Shown: positions 8,564-17,627 of the stretch, one piece after another
Numbering within the stretch: the first letter of the stretch is position 1
Layout of the letters: each line of letters starts with the position of its first letter
Virus record (IMG/VR): IMGVR_UViG_3300049914_000055
Span: 1 to 38,907 of that record
Length of the DNA stretch: 38,907 nucleotides
Source: a virus
Direction: 5' to 3' (one strand)
The notes under the pieces: model-generated
Told to the model about the DNA's origin: nothing
Databases searched by the model: none
The model's input: the letters and a program-made list of their open reading frames with translations, nothing else
Program-made: the position numbers and the translations under genes

Positions 8564-8782
8564 ATGGGAAGCATATCCAAAAGAACAGGAAAGCACTTTA
8601 CCGGTAAGTTTGCAGAGACGGCTTTAAAAATCGGACTTGCAACTGAAGGTGAAAATCTTGAAGGAAATGAGCAGGAGGAAACTCCTGCCCTTCCTCCAAA
8701 GGTCGCTAAAGCCCCTAAAGGGAAAATTAAAAAACAAGCCCCTAAAAAGGTTGTTAAGAAAGTAAAAAAAGCTAAAAAGTAA
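8564..8782 (+). CDS. Lys/Pro/Ala-tailed small protein, 72 aa
   Basis: Starting at ATG 8564 gives MGSISKRTGKHFTGKFAETALKIGLA followed by an acidic patch and a very basic tail of KAPKGK/KKQAPKK type. Tails like this bind nucleic acid or acidic surfaces non-specifically. A TTG at 8528 would extend it into the previous gene and is not needed. The stop overlaps the next start (TAATG). Proteins with this look often sit next to head-tail connector genes in Bacteroidota phages; function unknown. Confidence 0.6.
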   Translation: MGSISKRTGKHFTGKFAETALKIGLATEGENLEGNEQEETPALPPKVAKAPKGKIKKQAPKKVVKKVKKAKK

Positions 8783-9390
8783 TGGCATTTATTGACAGTA
8801 CATATTTCGTTGGTGAAATTGCGATCCCCCAGGCAGCAAATGATACGGCACTGGCTCAGGCTATCACTCAGTATGAGAAGGAAATCCTGATCAGCCTCCT
8901 CGGTTATAAACTCTATTCACTGCTTATCGCTGCTTGTCCGTCAGGTGTCCCTTCAGGTGTCTATGTCGACCTTGTTAATGGTGCTGAGTTCACTCATACT
9001 TTTAACGGTGAAGATGTTACCCTGAAATGGGAAGGACTGAAAAACTCTGTTTTACAATCCCTGATCGCTTATTATGTTTTTTATAAGTATGTCGAGCGTG
9101 ATGTCACTCGTCTTTATGGTACGGGTATCAGCATGGCGACGGTGAAAGAGGGATGGGAACGGGTATCGCCGGCGGATAAACTTTGTGCTGTATGGGAACG
9201 TATGAGGACGCTTTACGGTAAAATACCTCCTGAATACAAACCGGTTTATACAAGGCCGGTAACGGGTAGTAACTTACCAAGTGTTTTTAATTCTGATCCT
9301 TCGGCTTATAACTTTCTTTTTGCTAACAAAACAGATTACCCGGACTGGATATTTACTCCTCTCTGGAACATTAACGTATTTGGAATTTAA
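8782..9390 (+). CDS. head-tail connector / head completion-like protein
   Basis: A 202-residue protein opening MAFIDSTYFVGEIAIPQAAND, then a helical region with QYEKEILISLLGYKLYSLL and SLIAYYVFYKYVERDVTRLYGTGI. This opening and the two long amphipathic helices recall the DUF6712-type proteins that follow the capsid gene in Bacteroidota phages and are thought to be adaptor (head completion) proteins. Position after the capsid genes supports a neck role. The assignment is by resemblance and synteny, not by a diagnostic motif. Confidence 0.6.
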   Translation: MAFIDSTYFVGEIAIPQAANDTALAQAITQYEKEILISLLGYKLYSLLIAACPSGVPSGVYVDLVNGAEFTHTFNGEDVTLKWEGLKNSVLQSLIAYYVFYKYVERDVTRLYGTGISMATVKEGWERVSPADKLCAVWERMRTLYGKIPPEYKPVYTRPVTGSNLPSVFNSDPSAYNFLFANKTDYPDWIFTPLWNINVFGI

Positions 9391-9407
9391 AACTTAAAAA
9401 TAAGAAA

Positions 9408-9749
9408 ATGAATAATTACGATTCACAAGTTGATGAAGCTCTCGCACGGGGAGGATCATTTGATATTACAGGAACCAGTGCTGTTATAAATAAACAATTT
9501 ATGGGCTTTCAGGCTTCTGACGGTGCTGTACTTGCTGTTATAAAAGGGATTCCTTTAAATAGCACTGCTTCAACGCTGGCATTAATAAGAACTGCTGAAG
9601 TTGATCTTGCAAGTTACTTTCTGACAACACTGACAGACCCATTATTTGCTAATGCACTTTACCGTGTTGATGGGTATATCATAACAAAAATACAACTGAC
9701 ATCAGGAAGCCTTCATTGTTATAAGACAAAGACCCAGATAAGCGCATGA
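9408..9749 (+). CDS. small virion-block protein, 113 aa
   Basis: A 113-residue protein with alternating short beta strands (GSFDITGTSAVIN, DGAVLAVIKGIPL, LYRVDGYIITKIQL, SLHCYKTKT). Such a compact all-beta pattern would fit a head stopper or a decoration protein. The gene sits between the adaptor-like gene and the chaperone-like gene and overlaps the latter by ATGA. No family recognised. Confidence 0.6.
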   Translation: MNNYDSQVDEALARGGSFDITGTSAVINKQFMGFQASDGAVLAVIKGIPLNSTASTLALIRTAEVDLASYFLTTLTDPLFANALYRVDGYIITKIQLTSGSLHCYKTKTQISA

Positions 9750-10662
9750 TAAGGATCACTATAAATAAAAAAAAATTTAAGGGCGTATATAGCTGGGATG
9801 ACATCACTTTACAGAGATTTTGTGACCTTGCAGCAATCCCTATCCCGGAAGGTTATGAGGCATATATCCTTGCTGATGGCAATTTCAGTATTGAGCATAT
9901 AGATCGATATATCGAGGATGTTTCAAAAATCACTGAGAAACAAATCAATGAAGATTTCCCGGTTTATTACCGGAAAGTCATCGGGTGTCTGACAGATATC
10001 CCGCTTCAGGTTATTGAATCAATGACTGCTGACCAGGTAAATGATACCTACGAGTATTATTTTAAGCCTTTTGTTATGTCGCTATTTTATTTCACTCCTG
10101 TTGTTCGTTTCATGGGGCAGATTACGACGTATGAACCTCCGAAGGTAAAGAGTATCAGGATAGGATCGCATCGCTTTAAACTGCCTGAGACTATCAATAT
10201 TCAGGGTCAGGAAATAGCTCTCGCAAATGAGCCCGTTATTGTTCATGCTGACGCCATAGATATTTTCGGGGGAGCGGTAATGTCAAAAAATAATATTAAT
10301 CAAATGGCATTATTTATGGCTATTTATTGCAGGAAAAAAGGAGAGAAGTATAATGACAGGGTTGCTAATGAGCGAAAAGATTTATTTATGAAATGCCCGA
10401 TGTCAGTCGTTTGGAGTGTTTTTTTTTACACTCTCAGGCGAATAACAAACTCTATAACGATCATTCAATTATTTGGAAGTCTCCCAAAGCCGATCCGAGA
10501 GGTAAAGGATCAGGTCATACGTTACAAAAATTTGGTCGTTACGGTTTGATACTCGAATTATCTGACGGCGATATGCTTAAAGCGAAGGAATTAGAAAAGG
10601 TGAATTTATATGAGTTTTATAATTTTTTGGATTTCAAAAGAACGTGCGATCAAAGAGAGTAA
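9746..10662 (+). CDS. tail assembly chaperone-like protein, -1 frameshift fusion
   Basis: The zero frame runs 9746-10549 (267 aa). At 10419-10427 there are nine T; with codons GTT TTT TTT TAC the segment 10420-10426 is a T_TTT_TTT slippery heptamer. A -1 slip leads into the frame ending at 10662, giving about 305 residues. The shifted end (KFGRYGLILELSDGDMLKAK, then a Leu/Tyr-rich helix) looks like a better natural C terminus than the unshifted end, which runs 42 more residues. Frameshifted gene pairs between connector and tape-measure genes are a hallmark of tail assembly chaperones. A homopolymer miscount in the assembly would produce the same picture. Similar helical N-terminal text (YSWDDITLQRFCDL) occurs in Bacteroidota phage proteins. 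Confidence 0.6.
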
Positions 10663-10819
10663 GATAAAGTTGATAGATCATATTTTAAATTCACTTTGCA
10701 AATGTGAACTGACAGATAAAGGACGGGAATATTTAATAAGATTGAAAGATGACATTAGCGGCGTTAAAAGCAAAACTTCAAGTACTAACCGGAACAACAA
10801 TCGGTCAGGTATTCTTTGA
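10610..10819 (+). CDS. possible small ORF overlapping the chaperone end
   Basis: A 69-residue frame that begins inside the shifted end of the previous gene and runs 71 bases into the next gene. The middle (KIKLIDHILNSLCKCELTDKGREYLIRLK) has a natural helical look and covers the 86-base gap that would otherwise be non-coding, whereas the last 20 residues read through the next gene and look random. It may be real, or a remnant. Confidence 0.35.
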   Translation: MSFIIFWISKERAIKESKIKLIDHILNSLCKCELTDKGREYLIRLKDDISGVKSKTSSTNRNNNRSGIL

Positions 10820-11255
10820 CTGGCAGGCTTATCTTAATGATACCCGTGACAAAACCTATCCATGTGTTCTATGGATGCTTGACGGTGCTAAATTCACCGA
10901 TGATTACCGGACTTCAACGATTCAGAAAGTAAAGATTTTCACCATTACAGTTTTTGCCATTGCTTATTATGAGTTGACAATGGATAAGATAACTGTATGG
11001 GACACGCTTGAAAGTCAGTTTAAAACCTATCTCAATGCTATGGATGCCACTGCCGGGATTCAGATAGTAAACATTGATAAGGTCAATGGTCAATATGCCG
11101 GCGAGGGACTTATAAGTGCCGATAAAGAGATAGGAATGATTTACCGTGACATACAGTTAAAATTATTTTGTGATACAGATCCAATTATAACTCCGACAAG
11201 TATTACAGTTGATAGTGATATAACGGTTGATAGTGAAATAACAGTTGATAATTAA
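10749..11255 (+). CDS. tail completion/terminator-like protein
   Basis: A 168-residue protein; the pattern (LQVLTGTTIGQVFFDWQAYL, YPCVLWMLDGAKF, KIFTITVFAIAYYEL, then a final strand IYRDIQLKLFC) resembles alpha-beta tail terminator or completion proteins in which an N-terminal helix is followed by a four-strand sheet. The C terminus has a short repeat ITVDS, encoded by 18-base direct repeats at 11205-11252, that looks like a slippage-generated tail. It starts inside the uncertain small ORF and precedes the tailspike. Assigned by pattern and position only. Confidence 0.55.
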   Translation: MTLAALKAKLQVLTGTTIGQVFFDWQAYLNDTRDKTYPCVLWMLDGAKFTDDYRTSTIQKVKIFTITVFAIAYYELTMDKITVWDTLESQFKTYLNAMDATAGIQIVNIDKVNGQYAGEGLISADKEIGMIYRDIQLKLFCDTDPIITPTSITVDSDITVDSEITVDN

Positions 11256-11267
11256 AAAAATGACAAT

Positions 11268-13433
11268 ATGAAAAAGATTTTTATTTTAATTTTTCTTACA
11301 GTTTGCCTTTCAGGTTATGGGCAACTCAGTAAAGTGCCGATGGGTGTCGGAACAAAACTTAATGTGGCGTTTCCGATTATTAACCTTGCTATTGATCAGG
11401 TGAATGCCAATACAGCAGCAATCAGCCTGAAAACTCCAATAACTAATGCATCAATGCTCGGACTTACAAAACTAACATCATTGAAAGTAGGAAATACAAA
11501 GACAGGTTCGACAGTCGTGCAAATTGATTCAATAACTGTTAATGGTGGAAATATATATTTCTATAACGGTGCAACAATTCTTACAGCAGTTCCGGGAACA
11601 GGAAGTGCAAATTGGGGGTCAATATCAGGATCTATTGCAAATCAAATTGATCTTACAAATGCTTTAAATGCAAAGGCAAATACAAGTCATACGCAGGCGC
11701 AGTCAACCATAACTGCACTTTCAGATAGTCTACTGGCGAGATATACCAAGACACAGGCAAATACATTATTTAATTTAAAGGCAAACACTTCAGCATTATC
11801 AGGTTATGTTCCAACTTCCCGAACTGTCAATGGTCATGCACTTACTGGAAATGTTTCTGTTACGGCAGCAGATTTAAGTTTAGGGAATGTTACTAATGAG
11901 TCGAAGGCCACAATGTTTACAAATAGTGTTTTTACTGGAACACATACTATTCCTTCACCTTTCACTCTTGGAGCAACATCAGTGACAACTACCGGCGCAC
12001 AATTTAACTATTCCAATACTCTTACAAGTAATATACAGACACAATTTAAAAGAATAACAACGGGATTTTATAATGTTCTTACTTATGGAGCAGATTCAAC
12101 AGGAGGAGTGAGCAGTAGTTCTGCGATACAAAGTGCAATTAATACCGCTAAAAATATTAGTGCAAATTATGGTACGGGGGCAACTGTTTATATTCCTGCG
12201 GGAACTTATTTACTTTCTGTTCCTATGAAAATATATTCAAATGTAACAATAGAGGCAGCTCCTAATGCAAGATTTAATATTACGGGTGCACCTGGTTATG
12301 TTTGGACTGCTGATGATATAACAATGTATGCAAATATAAGAGGAGGATTTTGGTTTTTAGATGAAAATACAGATTTTTTTAAGGTTGTAATTCCGACAGG
12401 AAATTATATACAGTTTTGCGATTTTGAGAATATGGTGATTAAACAATGTAAAAATGTATTTGAAATAACATTAAGTGGAACGGGATGGTTTACGGGAGTT
12501 CATTTTACAAATATAAAAGCAGATGAATATGTTAAAATTTTAAAAGTAAGACCTATTACGGTTGGAGATAATTTTGGGGGTAATGTTTTTACTAATATTT
12601 CGTGTCAGTCATTTGATGGTACAAGAAGAACAGTGTCCGTTATTGATTCTTTAGGAGGATCATATAATATGTTTGTCAATTTAATGAACTGGGATTTTAA
12701 TGCAGCAGTTTTAAAAAATTCCTATACAGTTAATTTAACTGCATCTTCACATGATAATTATATATGGGGTGGGGCATTGACTGTTGATACATTGGTGAAT
12801 GATGGTGAGGATAATATGATATACTCAGACGGACAGGCAGTAAGTCATTTTAGCGATAGCTTATTATTGTATGGTAAGTATGGAGACAGGGCAATAATTA
12901 ATAAGTTGACTATTGGTGCTCCTAATGCAGCCGGATCAACAGCAACACCAGCAGGAGATATAGGAATTAAACTGCGAAGTTATATGACAAATGTTAATAC
13001 AAAAGGTTCTAATTATTCTGTTAGGATTGTAGGAAAGAACTCTGCGTCTGAAAATAGGGGTTCATTTATGTATTTACAAACTCATGGAATTGCAAATAAT
13101 GAGAATGAAAGTGCTTATGTAGATGCCTTAAAACTTGATCCTTTAGGTAATGCAGATACTTATGGAGCGGTTAATTATGTTTTAGATAATAGTGCCGGAA
13201 GTAATGATACTTATACAGCAACCATTACAGGATTTGGATTTGTGACGGGAAAGGTAATCACATTTCATCCATTGACAGCGAATACTGACGGCTGTACTCT
13301 AAATATAAATGGAGGCGGTGCAAAGGCTATTGTCAATCAGGTAGGGTCAGGACTAACTACTAATGATATGGTGGCAATTGGCTTTTATCCTCTTTGCTGG
13401 AATGGAACAAACTGGACATTGATGACAAAATAA
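11268..13433 (+). CDS. tailspike / pectate-lyase-type beta-helix protein with signal peptide
   Basis: 721 residues. Residues 1-20 form a Sec signal (KKIFILIFLTVCLSGYG, likely cut before Gln). Residues about 20-260 are a fibre-like stalk containing the common tail-fibre phrase ADLSLGNVTNESKATMF. From about 262 the text FYNVLTYGADSTGGVSSSSA..IQSAINTA..ATVYIPAGTYLLS is the classic start of a Pectate_lyase_3 right-handed beta-helix, the fold of many depolymerase tailspikes that cut surface polysaccharide. The end has a small beta domain (GCTLNINGGGAKAI). Bases 12100-13200 are clearly more AT-rich than the flanking genes, suggesting module exchange. Catalytic residues cannot be identified by eye. 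Confidence 0.8.
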   Translation: MKKIFILIFLTVCLSGYGQLSKVPMGVGTKLNVAFPIINLAIDQVNANTAAISLKTPITNASMLGLTKLTSLKVGNTKTGSTVVQIDSITVNGGNIYFYNGATILTAVPGTGSANWGSISGSIANQIDLTNALNAKANTSHTQAQSTITALSDSLLARYTKTQANTLFNLKANTSALSGYVPTSRTVNGHALTGNVSVTAADLSLGNVTNESKATMFTNSVFTGTHTIPSPFTLGATSVTTTGAQFNYSNTLTSNIQTQFKRITTGFYNVLTYGADSTGGVSSSSAIQSAINTAKNISANYGTGATVYIPAGTYLLSVPMKIYSNVTIEAAPNARFNITGAPGYVWTADDITMYANIRGGFWFLDENTDFFKVVIPTGNYIQFCDFENMVIKQCKNVFEITLSGTGWFTGVHFTNIKADEYVKILKVRPITVGDNFGGNVFTNISCQSFDGTRRTVSVIDSLGGSYNMFVNLMNWDFNAAVLKNSYTVNLTASSHDNYIWGGALTVDTLVNDGEDNMIYSDGQAVSHFSDSLLLYGKYGDRAIINKLTIGAPNAAGSTATPAGDIGIKLRSYMTNVNTKGSNYSVRIVGKNSASENRGSFMYLQTHGIANNENESAYVDALKLDPLGNADTYGAVNYVLDNSAGSNDTYTATITGFGFVTGKVITFHPLTANTDGCTLNINGGGAKAIVNQVGSGLTTNDMVAIGFYPLCWNGTNWTLMTK

Positions 13434-13469
13434 AATAATAGATGGAACAGGTAAAAAAGTAGTAAGATA

Positions 13470-14006
13470 ATGATAGCAACTGATATAGAACGACTTGAAC
13501 AAATACTTACTGAAATACTCCTAAACGAATGGGAAGTGCAGGGTCATTCTATGGGTGGCAAAGTTGTGAAGGATATGGAGTTTAAAAGTAAACAGGAAAC
13601 GAATAAGATCATTCTTTCAGGGTTTACTTATCCCTATGGCAATATAATTGCAGCTGGTGTCAGACCTGAGAAGATTCCATATTCAGGACGATCGGGACGG
13701 GGCGGGACAAGTCTTTACATCCAGGCACTTCAGAATTATGCAAAGCAAAGAATGAATATCAGTGATGAAAAGAAAAGCCTGTCAATAGCTTTTGCAATAG
13801 CTGCAACACAAAAGGAGGAAGGTATGCCGACAATGAATAGTTATAGATTCAGCACATCAGGTAAACGTCTTGACTGGGTACAGGAGGCTTTTAAAAATAA
13901 TGAAGATAAAATCACAGAAGCAATATCTGTCTTTGCATTTAATCAATTAAATGTAGAGTTTGATGTACTTCTGAATAAATGGCAGCAGGAAATTTTAAAA
14001 GATTAA
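13470..14006 (+). CDS. minor tail/neck protein, 178 aa
   Basis: A mixed helical protein with a GRSGRGGTSLYIQALQNYAKQR segment and an N-terminal helix (DIERLEQILTEILLNEW). It lies between the tailspike and two large baseplate-type genes. The long N-terminal helix with central glycine-rich loop is compatible with an HK97 gp10-like tail completion protein, but no diagnostic motif is visible. Confidence 0.55.
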   Translation: MIATDIERLEQILTEILLNEWEVQGHSMGGKVVKDMEFKSKQETNKIILSGFTYPYGNIIAAGVRPEKIPYSGRSGRGGTSLYIQALQNYAKQRMNISDEKKSLSIAFAIAATQKEEGMPTMNSYRFSTSGKRLDWVQEAFKNNEDKITEAISVFAFNQLNVEFDVLLNKWQQEILKD

Positions 14007-14010
14007 TGTT

Positions 14011-15441
14011 ATGTCACTCACTTTAAACACAGTACCCGCAAGGATTGATTCATCAGGAACGTTTAACGTAACTACTTCTCTTGTTGAAGATTCAACTCAT
14101 GTTAACCTTCGTGTCCGGGCAGATGTTTATTTTGAAGGAGTGATAAAAGCAACGGTTGAGCTTCCTAAAGGGTTATCCGATTTCGATTTATCTGGAATAT
14201 TGAAGTCTTTGGTTGTCGGGATCAAATTAGCGAAAGACAGCGGAAGCCAGGTTATCTATGGTACAAAAGGATCAGAACTTATAACTTCATGGTCTGTAAA
14301 TGATGGTACTTACACAACATTTACACATAGCGGGAATCAGATTACTTCGGCAATATGTACTGTAAATTCAAGTCTCATTTCAAATGCTATAAGCATGGTT
14401 CCGGGAGAGTTATATGTCTTATCGAGTTATGATTTCGTTAATACCGGAACACGTCCTTTAGCCTGGCTCAATGCAGGAGGTGCAAAAGAAGAACTTCTGT
14501 ATGAGAATATCGCTATAATTATCATGCCGACGACAACTGCCAGCATAGCAATAAGACTTGGCGGTGTTACGAGTCAGAATTTCTCAGGGACATTTCATTT
14601 GTATAAGATCACTACAAATAGAATTACGACAGGAAACCCTTTAACTCCTTATTTTGTGAACTTTACCGAGGTTTATGAATCTGCAACAGGAGTAACCACG
14701 ACAGGAGCAACGGCAAAATCATGTCTTTACAGGTTTGTCCCGGCCACAATAGTCCCTTTCTCTGATTATGTGTTGAGTGGAGCAACAAGTAAATTCTCAA
14801 ATCTAACTCTCAGAAGCAGTTATACAAAGTTCTTTACCTATGTTCCAAAGGAATATTTTGTCTTATTTTTTACCGAGTATGCACACTTACAGGCATATTA
14901 TAGCATTGACGGAGCAGGATTTCTTTCCGGGATAACAGATGATTGCCTCGAAGGCTGGGGGATGTTCATTATAAACATAGGTGAGCTGATGTCAACGGTA
15001 GTCAGCCTCTTGGAGATAACCGTTAATAGTCAGGGTGTTACTCCTGCAAGCATCGCTGAACATTTTTCAATTTATAAAGACAATTCACAGAATGATGATC
15101 GTGTCATCCTTGAATTTACAGGAACAACCGGAGGAAAAGAATATCTTGCTCTTGAAGGAAAGACAGATGTGAATTATGAGACTATGCGGGAATATTATAA
15201 AACCGTATCAGGAGTAAAAAAGCCTCTTGTATTCACTGGTTTTGCGACACATAAAATGGAGACTCTCTTTAAGGATATGGCAAACGCTGCTTATCTTAAA
15301 ACTCTTTTACTCGCTACTGATGTTAAGAAACTCAATGCTTCTTATGTCGATATTGAGGCAACGGTAGTAACTACTGAAGTTAAGACGAATGAAGGACGGG
15401 CTTTATTTACTAATGCTATTGAAATTCAGTATGACGAATGA
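14011..15441 (+). CDS. baseplate/tail structural protein, 476 aa
   Basis: The first 75 residues (SLTLNTVPARIDSSGTFNVTTSLVED.., a beta sandwich-like start) and the last 120 are separated by an insert of about 120 residues with a carbohydrate-binding look (YTTFTHSGNQITSAICTVNS; GTFHLYKITTN). The C-terminal part (GTTGGKEYLALEGKTDVNYE) is rich in strands. It overlaps the next gene by ATGA, so the two are coupled. The pair is probably the distal tail or hub of the tail tip. No enzymatic motif seen. Confidence 0.6.
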   Translation: MSLTLNTVPARIDSSGTFNVTTSLVEDSTHVNLRVRADVYFEGVIKATVELPKGLSDFDLSGILKSLVVGIKLAKDSGSQVIYGTKGSELITSWSVNDGTYTTFTHSGNQITSAICTVNSSLISNAISMVPGELYVLSSYDFVNTGTRPLAWLNAGGAKEELLYENIAIIIMPTTTASIAIRLGGVTSQNFSGTFHLYKITTNRITTGNPLTPYFVNFTEVYESATGVTTTGATAKSCLYRFVPATIVPFSDYVLSGATSKFSNLTLRSSYTKFFTYVPKEYFVLFFTEYAHLQAYYSIDGAGFLSGITDDCLEGWGMFIINIGELMSTVVSLLEITVNSQGVTPASIAEHFSIYKDNSQNDDRVILEFTGTTGGKEYLALEGKTDVNYETMREYYKTVSGVKKPLVFTGFATHKMETLFKDMANAAYLKTLLLATDVKKLNASYVDIEATVVTTEVKTNEGRALFTNAIEIQYDE

Positions 15442-17456
15442 GCCTGAAAGTTTACATAGGAACCGATCTCTGTGATATTAATACTGAAAATATATCTTCG
15501 ACTTTCAGTGTCGGTGATTTTAAGGATTTGGCATTAGGTAATCTCAATAAGAGTTTTACTATCAAATTGCCGATGACAAAAAAGAATAAAGCAATAGTAA
15601 AGAAATTCTTATTGACATCAGAGACAGACGAAATCACAGACCAGGGAAGGATATTTGTAAATGACTTATTACTTTTAGGAGGCAAGGTTCTCGTTCTGAA
15701 TTACGATAGTTTTGAATTGGATATTTCCATTAGTGCCGATGATTGGGCTGATAGATTCACAAATTCCAAGTTACAGGATCTGGATTTATCGGCTTATGAA
15801 TTCAATACAGCAAATGTTGAAGCAAGCTGGACGGCAGCAAATGCTTTTTATAGATACCCGATGATTTATTATGGTGAGCAATTTGTTCCTTTGAGTGGTC
15901 TTGTTGCTGAGGATTTCCTTCCGATGTTCAGACTATATGATATTCTGACAACAATGTTTGCTCCTTATACAATTTCGAGTACGTTTTTAAATAGTGCCTA
16001 TTTCAAATCATTATATATACTTGGAAAAGAGCTACAAGCACCTTCGGCATTTTTACAAAAAAAAGGTTTGTCACTTATTCAGAGTGTCCCGGAAACGAAA
16101 GATGTTATAGTTCCCGCAGAAGATTCAAATGGCGATTATATAGAACATGCTGCATGGGTCTGGCAGGAGTCTCTTGATGAGGCTTCTGCATGGGCGAGTA
16201 ATGCCTATACCGTACCAGAGACTGGTTCTTACAGGTTTTCGATAGCGTTATATACATCACTTGTTAAGTTAACAGGAGGGACGAGTATTGTCTGGGATCA
16301 GACACAGGTAAGAATTCAGGTTGTGTCCTCTATCAATGGAGTGATGGCAGAATATTTTGATGATTGTTCAACGGGGGAACATCTTGCTTCGATAACTCAT
16401 TCACTTGATAGCTGGCATTTATGGTTAGTCAAAGATGAAGTAATTACTATTTATCTATGGATCGAAGCAATAGCACACAATACAGACACGTCAGATCACT
16501 CGTTTCGTTTTGGTTATGCTGATGCCGGAACTACTTTAGACCTCATGTGGTCAAATAAGAATTTAGTTTTTGGTGAAGGTGGGATGGTATTTCCAAGTTT
16601 ATGGATGCCCGATATAAAACAGATTGATTTTATAAAGGCAATAAAAGAGATATTTAATTTAAGATTTTTTGTTGACAGAAATAAACACGTTATTTATACA
16701 GAACCCGTTGATACGTTTTTCACCGATAATGTTGTTGACCTCACTTCTTATCAAATTTTTGATCCGGAACCTGAGATTGCAGAACTTAGTCCTGAATATA
16801 CCAAGTACATAAATTTGAAGTGGATCGAAGATACTGATGATCTGGCTATTAAAGATTATAGACTTCAGAATACAAATATTTACGATAAAAATATAACTCT
16901 CTTGAGTGAATATGCGAAAGCTGGATTTACAGACATGATAAGTTCTCTATTTGCCTATACTCCACTTATGATTCCGTACTTTTTTATCGGTAACGCTATC
17001 GGATGGACACTCCCTACAATTTGGGGTGCAAAAGTTAGTATTATACCTTCAAGTTTACCTGAGTATAGCTGTCCGAGAGTCAGAAATCCAAGTAACTGGA
17101 AATCTCGAATATTCAAATGGGAAGGTATGACGGCGAATCCAGGTGTTAACTGGCAGTACGGAGCAGTTACTAAAACGACATACCCGAAAGTATCTCAGTT
17201 AGACTGGGACGATATTTATAACTCGTATTGGCAGAAGACTATTCATTGGATCGATAAGGGCAAACTTGCTACGATCTATATAAGATTGCCTCAGTCACTT
17301 TTGAACCAGTTAATGACAGTTGTTAATGACAGTGCAACAGAAGGATTCAGAGCAAAATATAAGTTTACTATAAAAGGTGAGACGGCTTATGGCATTTTAA
17401 ATAATATTGAGACAGACGGTATAAAAGCTAAATGTGAATTTTTGATTAGGAAATAA
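15438..17456 (+). CDS. tail tip hub / baseplate protein, 672 aa
   Basis: The opening SLKVYIGTDLCDINTENI then FSVGDFKDLALGNLNKSFTI describes a tail hub-like beta domain that is common in Bacteroidota phages. The middle (about 200-400) is a strand-rich region containing ETGSYRFSIALYTS that looks like a carbohydrate-binding insertion, and the C-terminal part (IKFIKAIKEIFNLRFFVDRN-like text near 400) returns to a hub-type alpha-beta fold. Together with the preceding gene it probably forms the tail tip. Function inferred from size, order and pattern. Confidence 0.6.
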   Translation: MSLKVYIGTDLCDINTENISSTFSVGDFKDLALGNLNKSFTIKLPMTKKNKAIVKKFLLTSETDEITDQGRIFVNDLLLLGGKVLVLNYDSFELDISISADDWADRFTNSKLQDLDLSAYEFNTANVEASWTAANAFYRYPMIYYGEQFVPLSGLVAEDFLPMFRLYDILTTMFAPYTISSTFLNSAYFKSLYILGKELQAPSAFLQKKGLSLIQSVPETKDVIVPAEDSNGDYIEHAAWVWQESLDEASAWASNAYTVPETGSYRFSIALYTSLVKLTGGTSIVWDQTQVRIQVVSSINGVMAEYFDDCSTGEHLASITHSLDSWHLWLVKDEVITIYLWIEAIAHNTDTSDHSFRFGYADAGTTLDLMWSNKNLVFGEGGMVFPSLWMPDIKQIDFIKAIKEIFNLRFFVDRNKHVIYTEPVDTFFTDNVVDLTSYQIFDPEPEIAELSPEYTKYINLKWIEDTDDLAIKDYRLQNTNIYDKNITLLSEYAKAGFTDMISSLFAYTPLMIPYFFIGNAIGWTLPTIWGAKVSIIPSSLPEYSCPRVRNPSNWKSRIFKWEGMTANPGVNWQYGAVTKTTYPKVSQLDWDDIYNSYWQKTIHWIDKGKLATIYIRLPQSLLNQLMTVVNDSATEGFRAKYKFTIKGETAYGILNNIETDGIKAKCEFLIRK

Positions 17457-17471
17457 CTTAAATTTTATAAC

Positions 17472-17621
17472 ATGAAAACAATCGACATTTTAGTAGTAAT
17501 TGCATTCGGGCTTCTTGCAGTAGTAGTAATCGTTTGGAACGGTGTGAAGCATTATAGGTCACGCAAAGCAAAGAATGTTTCCGGTGAAGATTACATCAGG
17601 GATCATAATAACGCAAAATAA
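17472..17621 (+). CDS. 49-aa single-span membrane protein
   Basis: A short protein with one transmembrane helix (ILVVIAFGLLAVVVIVW, residues 6-22), a basic patch (HYRSRKAK) and an acidic tail. It lies between the hub and the tape-measure genes with close spacing on both sides. Small membrane proteins at this place are unusual; it could assist DNA entry, or be an unrelated insertion. No family recognised. Confidence 0.6.
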   Translation: MKTIDILVVIAFGLLAVVVIVWNGVKHYRSRKAKNVSGEDYIRDHNNAK

Positions 17622-17627
17622 TTTATA

